Positions 14,046 through 20,067 of a stretch of 20,067 nucleotides of DNA are shown piece after piece. This DNA is from an uncultured Odoribacter sp. GTDB taxonomy: Bacteria; Bacteroidota; Bacteroidia; Bacteroidales; Marinifilaceae. The notes under the pieces were generated by a model. It was not told the DNA's origin and did no database searches. It saw only the letters and a program-made list of their open reading frames with translations. The stretch's first letter is position 1. The number at the start of each line of letters is the position of its first letter. The translations under genes were made by a program, and so were the position numbers. Where the stretch lies: assembly GCA_905193145.1 (NCBI GenBank), contig CAJJNP010000045.1, positions 1 through 20,067 on the forward strand, read 5' to 3'.

Positions 14046-14654
14046 CTAATTCTTACCATTAAAAGGTTCCATCGTGGTCTGCCCTTCCTGAGAAATCCCC
14101 TCCCGTATGAATACCTTTTTTATTGTTTTAAAAATAATACACAGATCCAGCCATAACGAACAATGATCTACATACCACACGTCAAGTTCAAACTTCTTTG
14201 TCCAACTGATTGCATTACGCCCATTCACCTGTGCCCAGCCGGTAATACCGGGACGGACTTCATGCCTGCGCGCCTGTTCCTTCGAATAAAGCGGAAGATA
14301 ACGAACCAGTAACGGCCTGGGACCAATCAATGCCATGTCGCCTTTCAATACATTGATTAACTGAGGAAGTTCATCAACAGAAGTAGAACGAACCAATTTG
14401 CCGATTTTAGTAATTCGCTGAGAGTCCGGTAATAATTTGCCATCGGCACCCCGTTCATCGGTCATTGTTTTAAACTTAATTACTTTAAAGATTTTTTCAT
14501 TTTTCCCTGGACGTTCCTGAAAAAAGAAAATTCCAGCTCCTTTGTTGGCAAAATGGAGCCAAATACTTATAATAAGTAAAAAAGGCCAAATAAGCAGAAG
14601 AACTATTAAAACAATGATAAAGTCAATTGCACGTTTAAAACAGTTTTTATACAT
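14046..14654 (-). CDS. PglC-like undecaprenyl-phosphate phosphoglycosyl transferase
   Basis: This 202-residue enzyme starts repeat-unit assembly by moving a phospho-sugar from a UDP-sugar to undecaprenyl phosphate at the inner membrane. The small mono-topic form is clear: one N-terminal hydrophobic segment (about 10-35, broken by a Pro as in the re-entrant helix), FFQERPGKN (44-52), the catalytic pair Asp94-Glu95 in [17 protein letters not shown] (109-115) and [14 protein letters not shown] (134-147). Length matches C. jejuni PglC, with the Asp-Glu at nearly the same position. The ATG at 14654 overlaps the upstream glycosyltransferase by 8 nt; the frame is open to 14708, but that would add an atypical 18 residues. 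Small PglC forms often use diNAc-bacillosamine or related sugars, which fits the neighbouring genes. Confidence 0.9.
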   Translation of the reverse strand: MYKNCFKRAIDFIIVLIVLLLIWPFLLIISIWLHFANKGAGIFFFQERPGKNEKIFKVIKFKTMTDERGADGKLLPDSQRITKIGKLVRSTSVDELPQLINVLKGDMALIGPRPLLVRYLPLYSKEQARRHEVRPGITGWAQVNGRNAISWTKKFELDVWYVDHCSLWLDLCIIFKTIKKVFIREGISQEGQTTMEPFNGKN

Positions 14655-15765
14655 AATTTTGTGCATTTCGATATGTAAAATCTTTCGCTGCATTGAATGA
14701 ATTGCCACTCAATCGTTTCTGCAATTCCGAATTGTTTTTTAAAGTTAAAATATAGTCCGCCATTAAACGAACCTGTTCCTTATCAAAACAAGCCCCATTA
14801 TCATAACGATCCACCAAGTGTGCCAATTCCGAACATTTAGGTGCTATACATAACAATGGAGCTCCTACAGCCAATAAATTGTACGTTTTACTAGGTACGC
14901 TCACTTGTGCCGTTTCATCATTCAAGGTCACCACTCCCACATCAGCAGCAGCCAATGAATAAGGTAATGTATCCCTATCCTGCCATGTAAAGAAACGGCA
15001 TGAAGACAATCCATACTCTTTCGTCAGGTTAATCAGAGTCTCTTTCTTTTTTCCCTCTCCAATTATTAAAAACTGAATATCAACTTCGTTTTTAAGCAAA
15101 CGTGCAACTTCTATCAAACACTCCACATTATGTGTATATCCAATATTGCCAGAGTACAAAACGATAAACTTTTCACCCAAAGAATGCTTATGTAAAAACA
15201 AATTGTCATTTTTCTTTACAGGACGAAATTTTTCAGATGCAGTCCAATTAGGAATCACACGAATCCGGCCTTTATCCACATACTTCTCCAAAACTTTCCT
15301 CATACCTTCACTTAACGTAATTACGTTTAATGCTTTGGAGAAGACAATTCGATTCCATCCTATCCACCATTCATACAAAAAATTACTTTCCTTTATGCCT
15401 ATATTCCGCAATGCATCTGGATATATATCATACACGATCACCGAAAAAGGATGACGAAGTAATAAAGGCAACAAATAACACATAGGCGGGTTAGTAACAT
15501 ACACTATTTCATATCCCCTATAATTAAATAAGAGTTTAAAAAAAATTTGTATGGTTCCCCAACACCATGTAAAAATCCTTTTCAAAGAAGAATCTCTGTT
15601 GTATGCTATTATTTTATCTACTTCTACCCCATCTTTCAGAGAACGTTCCGTTACCTTGATACTGCCTGCCATTAAAGAAACGCGATCGTATTTACTTGCA
15701 TAGGCATTAACAATATCAACCATTAAATATCCTGTACTCTGATTGATCAGAACTACTTTTTTCAT
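14647..15765 (-). CDS. GT4-type glycosyltransferase (WbuB/WcaI-like)
   Basis: This 372-residue retaining GT-B glycosyltransferase adds a sugar to the lipid-linked repeat unit. It has an N-terminal acceptor domain ([17 protein letters not shown] near 87-103, VYDIYPD 111-117) and a C-terminal nucleotide-sugar domain ([11 protein letters not shown] 203-213, [11 protein letters not shown] 232-242, and [17 protein letters not shown] 289-305). The VPSK-x-YNLLA-G-P pattern is typical of the WbuB/WcaI branch. The ATG at 15765 overlaps the preceding stop codon as ATGA. The frame is open to 15828, but that would add 21 residues inside the upstream gene. Donor and acceptor sugars cannot be deduced. Confidence 0.88.
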   Translation of the reverse strand: MKKVVLINQSTGYLMVDIVNAYASKYDRVSLMAGSIKVTERSLKDGVEVDKIIAYNRDSSLKRIFTWCWGTIQIFFKLLFNYRGYEIVYVTNPPMCYLLPLLLRHPFSVIVYDIYPDALRNIGIKESNFLYEWWIGWNRIVFSKALNVITLSEGMRKVLEKYVDKGRIRVIPNWTASEKFRPVKKNDNLFLHKHSLGEKFIVLYSGNIGYTHNVECLIEVARLLKNEVDIQFLIIGEGKKKETLINLTKEYGLSSCRFFTWQDRDTLPYSLAAADVGVVTLNDETAQVSVPSKTYNLLAVGAPLLCIAPKCSELAHLVDRYDNGACFDKEQVRLMADYILTLKNNSELQKRLSGNSFNAAKDFTYRNAQNYV

Positions 15766-16904
15766 TTCTGTTCCGAAGCTATTAAATCCCCCAATTCGCT
15801 CGATGTCATAAACTCTATATCCGGCCATTTTTTAAGCATTCTGCTCAATAACTCTTCCAACTTCTTCAATGATCTTTCCCTGTTTTCCGAGTGCAGAAAG
15901 CCAATATAATTCACACGGTGAGAACTGATAGTAGCCGGTTTACGCCACAAAAATGCAACTTCCATCTCTTTCAGACAATTCCCCACCCAATCCGTACTGG
16001 CAGGGCTTTCCATACTGGAAGGCTCAAAAAAACAGTTACGTGTCAGATAAATCTGCCCTACCCCATTCTTTTGTCCCAAAAAACGTATATGCTTTTTAAA
16101 TTCCCCATTACCTAAAGGTTCCATCTGAATTTTTCCGGAATTAACATACCTCACCCCGTTATCAAACAGAACTTTTTCCAACGAATTATTAAAAGGTCCA
16201 TTAGTAGGAACAAAATACTTCGAACGATAACCGTATAGTCTTTCAAATAGATCCAATCCTGTATTTAAGACCTCCTCCATATAAGGAAGGTCATCCATCG
16301 TATCCAAATCGAATGCCGCTTGAAATTTGGGTATCGGTTCTCCATCAATTCCATTATAGATTCCTGTAACGCCATTTTCAAAAGCAAGTAAAGTAGAACG
16401 ATGCCCACTTCTTAAAGCACGTAGCCAACGTTGTACATTCAGATGCTCACGTCCATGAAAAATAGGGACAAACAATCGTTTCTCAATACCTTCTTTCCAT
16501 AATTCATACACCCTGTCATGAGCCGGATAACGTTTTAAAGTTTCCGTATAAGGTTCATAAAAATATTCCGTATATCCGGTTTCTTTAATTCGCTCAAATA
16601 CCGGATTGGCGACAACGTTCACTCCCGTCATTACCGGTGCTTTCCCATTCTTATCCTTAAAATTAGATAACGTTTCAAACAAGCACTCCAAATCACGATT
16701 GCTTTCCAATGAGTCATACAAATTATAATGATTGCGATCCTCTCTCATACCTGCTTTTAATAAATTTTTAAAAGCTTCTAAAGAAGACATCCGAATGCTA
16801 CCCCAATCGTCAGATTCAATAACGACTATTTTTCTATTTGTACGCCATCCCGGTATATTGCTGACATGTACCGACAATAAAGATTTCCATGTATTTCTAT
16901 ACAT
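15762..16904 (-). CDS. NodB-like polysaccharide deacetylase-family protein
   Basis: This 380-residue protein resembles the polysaccharide (de)acetylase family found in surface-glycan loci. Near the N-terminus, VVIESDDWGSIRM carries an Asp pair (32-33) where CE4 enzymes have TFDD; FHGREH gives an HxxxH metal site (His150, His154); and ISSHRVNY (His329) lies in the C-terminal part. There is no signal peptide, so it probably acts in the cytoplasm on a lipid-linked or nucleotide sugar. It lies 2 nt after one glycosyltransferase gene and overlaps the next by 4 nt. A second copy of the family is cut by the right edge. Deacetylation is the family expectation; whether an N- or O-acetyl group is removed, or whether the fold has another use here, is unknown. 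Confidence 0.82.
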   Translation of the reverse strand: MYRNTWKSLLSVHVSNIPGWRTNRKIVVIESDDWGSIRMSSLEAFKNLLKAGMREDRNHYNLYDSLESNRDLECLFETLSNFKDKNGKAPVMTGVNVVANPVFERIKETGYTEYFYEPYTETLKRYPAHDRVYELWKEGIEKRLFVPIFHGREHLNVQRWLRALRSGHRSTLLAFENGVTGIYNGIDGEPIPKFQAAFDLDTMDDLPYMEEVLNTGLDLFERLYGYRSKYFVPTNGPFNNSLEKVLFDNGVRYVNSGKIQMEPLGNGEFKKHIRFLGQKNGVGQIYLTRNCFFEPSSMESPASTDWVGNCLKEMEVAFLWRKPATISSHRVNYIGFLHSENRERSLKKLEELLSRMLKKWPDIEFMTSSELGDLIASEQK

Positions 16905-16906
16905 AA

Positions 16907-18115
16907 TTATAATAACGCTTTATATAGTTCTATATAATCCTGATAACGTTCTTCTTTATTGAAAAGAAGTTCGGCACGTTGCCTGCAAAAAGTCTGATAA
17001 TATATTCTATCTCCGCTTAAAACCTCTGATATAGCTTGATATAAAGCTGAAATATTCCCTTTTTCAACCACTCGTCCTGTATCTTGCGAGATAGCTTCCG
17101 GACTCCCCCCGGTTTGATATGTAATCACAGGGGTTCCACAGGCCAAAGCCTCTATATTAGTTGTAGGAAAATTATCTACCCAAGTAGGATTAACAAAAAC
17201 ATCTGCCATTGAATATAGCGCGGCTAACTCATGCACATTTTCTGTGCGATTAATCCCTATTATTCCTTTTGGCAAACATCGAATTTGTCCTGAACTTAAT
17301 CCTACCAATACAATCTGTTCGTTTTTTGCCAGTAATTGGTTTAGTTGGACAAAATCGGCTAATCCTTTTCTACGATCCCATATACTGGCAACTCCTAAAA
17401 TAATTTTGTTATTAACATCCAGACCATACTTTATCTTTATACTTTCAGAAACTACAGGTTTGAAAACAGCTAAATCCACTCCATTATGAATTACCCTCAC
17501 CGGATACGCACTCAAAAAGGAACGTTTAACAATATTCTTTAACCAATGGGACGGAGTCACAAAAGTTATATTATCAACAGATGTAAAAGTTTGCTTTTTT
17601 CTAACAAAATTATCTTTCGACCTGTCTACGAACATGGTAGCAGGATACCCTTTCAAATTGGGACACTTATGACATTCCGTTTCCCACTTATTACAGTTCA
17701 CATAATCAAAATAGGAACAATGTCCGGTCATTGGCCAGCAATCATGTAATGTCCAAACGACCGGTATTTTTGTCTGAGATAAATAACGAAATAATATTTC
17801 TACATTCAAGTAATAACCGTGCAAATTATGAAAATGAATAATATCCGGATTTATTCTTTCCAGTTCAGCAATAAGCTTTTTGGTTACACGAGTAGAAGAA
17901 AAGCCGTGCCCATCCCACAACCGAGTAGCCAAAACATGACATTTCACATCCCAATCATCTCCTATACGGATAAGAGTAGATTGACTATCTCTAGCTACCC
18001 TACCGTAAGCAATGTAACTCTCCATCCCATTACTAATGGCAGTTCTACCGATTTCTTCTGCAATACGTCCGGTACTGCCAGTATTCACGGTAGTATTTAG
18101 TTGAAGAATTTTCAT
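16907..18115 (-). CDS. GT4-type glycosyltransferase with Cys cluster
   Basis: This 402-residue GT-B glycosyltransferase has the N-terminal MKILQLNTTVNTGSTGRIAE (Gly-rich loop), FHNLHGYYLN near 95-104, a cluster of four Cys (133, 141, 148, 151) in the GHCSYFDYVNC...ECHKCP stretch, and the donor-binding DNFPTTNIEALACGTPV (314-330). The Cys cluster is shared by a WcaC-like branch in capsule loci and may bind a metal; this is family recollection plus what is visible. It lies 1 nt after the previous GT gene and 2 nt before the deacetylase gene. Specificity unknown. Confidence 0.88.
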   Translation of the reverse strand: MKILQLNTTVNTGSTGRIAEEIGRTAISNGMESYIAYGRVARDSQSTLIRIGDDWDVKCHVLATRLWDGHGFSSTRVTKKLIAELERINPDIIHFHNLHGYYLNVEILFRYLSQTKIPVVWTLHDCWPMTGHCSYFDYVNCNKWETECHKCPNLKGYPATMFVDRSKDNFVRKKQTFTSVDNITFVTPSHWLKNIVKRSFLSAYPVRVIHNGVDLAVFKPVVSESIKIKYGLDVNNKIILGVASIWDRRKGLADFVQLNQLLAKNEQIVLVGLSSGQIRCLPKGIIGINRTENVHELAALYSMADVFVNPTWVDNFPTTNIEALACGTPVITYQTGGSPEAISQDTGRVVEKGNISALYQAISEVLSGDRIYYQTFCRQRAELLFNKEERYQDYIELYKALL

Positions 18116-18116
18116 T

Positions 18117-19268
18117 TCAAATTATAAATTTCTGTACTACATTTTCCGGTAATACATTATGAGCAAATCTAAAAGGTAGATTCTCATATTTCAATAAGTC
18201 AATATATTCCAAAGCCCATTTCAAATTAAATACATCAATTTCTGAATCACCAGTATTAGATGTTATAATTCCGTCCTCAGCTATATAATAACCTTTTAAC
18301 CGAGGATTATATTTTTCCACACAATTCAAGATTTCCCATACACCCTCTGAAGAATTTGTAGAAATAACAGGAGTATTCAAAAACAAAGACTCTATTAATA
18401 CACCAGGTAATCCTTCACTAAAAGAACAGGAAACTAAAACTTTAGCCATTCTCATATACTTATAAGGATTTTTTCTTACTCCCAAATAATGTACATTTTC
18501 AGTTATTCCCATTCGAGCCGCCATTGTATCCAATCCATCCCACAAATGATCAGTATCTGTACCGATATATACCAAATGATATGAATTTTGCAATAAATTA
18601 GATTCTCCGAATGCCCTTAATAATCTCTCTGGAGCCTTATTTCTATCCAATCGACCACAATAAAGAACCACAGGGTTTTTAAATATCTTTTTTTCCTCAT
18701 CATTCAAAGACTCAACAGATAAAGTAGAGATTCTATCCGTATCGTGAATGTTATATACTACTTCTACTTTCTTGGATGATATAAATGGAAAGGATTCCAA
18801 AATGGATCTTTTCACCTCATTACTAACACAATATAATTTATCCAAAAAAGGATATACTATATTATAAATTAACAGAGTCGATAAATATACAAACATTCCC
18901 AAAGGCTTCACTTGTTGGTGAGGAGAGTGAAATATTCCTATTTTAAAATCTCCTCCTCCAGTAAAGACATTTATCGTAGAACAACTAAATAAAGTAGAAA
19001 TAGTAATATCCGGAACGAAATTCTTTTTGATTTTTTTTAACCAAATAAATTGTCTAATAGCTTCCCTAAAACGTTGTATCCCCGATGAAACATAATCGAC
19101 ACACCATTCACAATCTTCAAATTCTTTAAATCCGTCCGAATATTTATGAATTACTACACATTTTACAACTATGTTTTCAACCTTTCGTAATGCAGTATAT
19201 ACATTCAATGAGCACAAAGCTATTGTCCCTTTATTACTTGGCACAACAATAAGTACTTTTTTTTTCAT
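18117..19268 (-). CDS. GT4-type glycosyltransferase
   Basis: This 383-residue GT-B glycosyltransferase has an N-terminal Rossmann half starting KKKVLIVVPSNKGTIALCS, then LYCGRLDRNKAPERLLRAF (202-220) and the donor-sugar motif SFSEGLPGVLIESLFLNTPV (282-301), where the Glu pair expected for GT4 (E-x7-E) is present as Glu285 and Glu293. Base composition is clearly AT-richer than in the left half of the window, which suits a variable capsule gene acquired by exchange. It lies 4 nt from the acetyltransferase gene and 1 nt from the next GT. Substrates unknown. Confidence 0.87.
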   Translation of the reverse strand: MKKKVLIVVPSNKGTIALCSLNVYTALRKVENIVVKCVVIHKYSDGFKEFEDCEWCVDYVSSGIQRFREAIRQFIWLKKIKKNFVPDITISTLFSCSTINVFTGGGDFKIGIFHSPHQQVKPLGMFVYLSTLLIYNIVYPFLDKLYCVSNEVKRSILESFPFISSKKVEVVYNIHDTDRISTLSVESLNDEEKKIFKNPVVLYCGRLDRNKAPERLLRAFGESNLLQNSYHLVYIGTDTDHLWDGLDTMAARMGITENVHYLGVRKNPYKYMRMAKVLVSCSFSEGLPGVLIESLFLNTPVISTNSSEGVWEILNCVEKYNPRLKGYYIAEDGIITSNTGDSEIDVFNLKWALEYIDLLKYENLPFRFAHNVLPENVVQKFII

Positions 19269-19272
19269 TACA

Positions 19273-19833
19273 TCAATTGAAGTTTACTTTCATACCATCT
19301 TTCTTGATAATTTTTGCAGGAATTCCAGAAACGACACAATTATCCGGTATATCTTTTACCACTACTGAGTTCGGAGCTATAATCACGTTATTCCCAATAG
19401 AAACTTTACCTATAATCTTTGCCCCTAAAGCAATCTCCACATTATCTCCAATGGTTGGTACGTTATCAAAAGTATGTTTCGTTCCTATTACTACTCCTGG
19501 AGTTATTATGCAATTTTTCCCTACTCGTGATCTTGCTACAACTATAAGAAAACCAATATGAGGTATATACAAACCCGGTCCGCAGGTATTTATACCAATC
19601 CTCATTTTTGTTCTAAAACATAAACGTCTATAATTCCAAAAGGCATAATAATATTCTATCTTCCGAAAAATATTTTTCTTTATATTAGTTAAATACTCCA
19701 AACGGCGTAAAACTCTCAGATACTTCAATGTCTGATAATTCTCACTGAATATAAAACGATCTATAAACCTTACATGATATCGTTTCAAATCCTCTGCAAG
19801 ATAATACTTGTAGTCAACTTTATTCCTTATCAT
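19273..19833 (-). CDS. Serine-acetyltransferase-like O-acetyltransferase (hexapeptide repeat)
   Basis: This 186-residue protein has a helical N-terminal part (about 1-75) and a left-handed beta-helix C-terminal part with repeats such as IGDNVEIALGAKIIGKVSIG and IAPNSVVVKDIP. The segment GPGLYIPHIGFLIV places His92 where serine acetyltransferases have their catalytic His. In polysaccharide operons such CysE-like proteins usually O-acetylate a glycan sugar rather than make cysteine; the location supports that. The C-terminus SGIPAKIIKK is typical. It lies 1 nt after the partial deacetylase gene and 4 nt before a GT gene. The acceptor is unknown. Confidence 0.85.
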   Translation of the reverse strand: MIRNKVDYKYYLAEDLKRYHVRFIDRFIFSENYQTLKYLRVLRRLEYLTNIKKNIFRKIEYYYAFWNYRRLCFRTKMRIGINTCGPGLYIPHIGFLIVVARSRVGKNCIITPGVVIGTKHTFDNVPTIGDNVEIALGAKIIGKVSIGNNVIIAPNSVVVKDIPDNCVVSGIPAKIIKKDGMKVNFN

Positions 19834-19834
19834 A

Positions 19835-20067
19835 TTAATTACCTACTATATTTCTTCCTAACTCATCAGAAGATATAAATTCAACATCAGGCCATTTTTT
19901 CACAATCCCATTTAATAGCTTTCGAAATAGAATCAAATTTCCATCCCTATTTTGGCTATCTATATTTCCAATAAAATTCAACCTATGCGAACTTATTACT
20001 GCCGCTTTTCCCCACCTAAAAGCAATATTAATTCGTGATAAGCACTCATCTACCACATCAAACTTAC
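19835..20067 (-). CDS. Second NodB-like deacetylase-family protein (5' part beyond window edge)
   Basis: Only the last 76 or so codons are visible; the frame is open through base 20067, so the true start is outside. The fragment (CLSRINIAFRWGKAAVISSH, then KKWPDVEFISSDELG) aligns without gaps to about residues 305-376 of the deacetylase-family protein at 15762-16904, with about half of the residues identical by hand count, including ISSHR and KKWPD-EF. It is therefore a paralog in the same operon. The metal-binding N-terminal motifs cannot be checked. Confidence 0.8.
   Translation of the reverse strand, partial: KFDVVDECLSRINIAFRWGKAAVISSHRLNFIGNIDSQNRDGNLILFRKLLNGIVKKWPDVEFISSDELGRNIVGN

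Noticed and set aside
14655..14708. Longer N-terminus for the PglC-like enzyme
   Set aside because: It would overlap the GT gene by 62 nt and place 18 extra residues before the membrane segment; the 202-residue form matches PglC length.
15766..15828. Longer N-terminus for the GT4 gene
   Set aside because: The extension is coded inside the deacetylase gene, and the ATGA junction at 15765 with [10 protein letters not shown] is a typical GT start.

Overview
The window looks like a chromosomal segment of a Bacteroides species (Bacteroidales). The grounds are the gene families (a Bacteroides-type HU-like protein next to a 31-residue 'smalltalk' peptide, an AAA-ATPase/PD-(D/E)XK fusion, an envelope gene set with coaX and lptC), exact matches to the Bacteroidales -7 box TAnnTTTG ahead of two genes, few Shine-Dalgarno sequences, and moderate to low GC. 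Every gene I can support is on the minus strand, so transcription runs from high to low coordinates. I cannot name the species.

Region A (1-6655) is a compact envelope/housekeeping operon. In transcription order it holds coaX (type III pantothenate kinase), an outer-membrane beta-barrel protein, a secreted TPR protein, the lipoprotein LptC, a CNNM/CBS/CorC 'hemolysin C'-family membrane protein, and a PpiD/SurA-type membrane-anchored peptidyl-prolyl isomerase cut by the left edge. Genes overlap or lie 3-45 nt apart, except for a 120-nt gap before the isomerase. A -7 box sits just upstream of the coaX GTG start.

Region B (6587-9110) holds two separate units. One is an HU-like DNA-binding protein followed by a smalltalk peptide, with five tandem 7-nt repeats between them and a terminator after. 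The other is a 519-residue AAA-ATPase/nuclease-like protein with its own -7 box and terminator. Region C (about 9109-9480) has no convincing gene but carries four inverted repeats, probably the terminator zone of the next operon.

Region D (9481-20067, continuing past the right edge) is the 3' part of a capsular or other surface polysaccharide operon. In transcription order: a NodB-like deacetylase-family protein (partial), a serine-acetyltransferase-like O-acetyltransferase, two GT4 glycosyltransferases, a second deacetylase-family paralog, a third GT4, a PglC-like phosphoglycosyl transferase, a PglD-like acyltransferase, an acyl carrier protein, a KASIII-like synthase, a ketoreductase-like SDR, an MBL-fold hydrolase, a PglE-like aminotransferase, and a likely 29-residue membrane peptide.

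The most interesting part is the ACP-KASIII-SDR-MBL block set between the PglD-like and PglE-like genes. Together with the PglC-like enzyme it suggests that a 4-amino-4,6-dideoxy sugar is made, N-acylated with a short custom-built acyl group (for example 3-hydroxybutyryl) rather than only acetyl, and loaded onto undecaprenyl phosphate. The families and catalytic residues are visible in the sequence; the combined pathway is inference. The 4,6-dehydratase, flippase, polymerase and locus regulators are not in the window.
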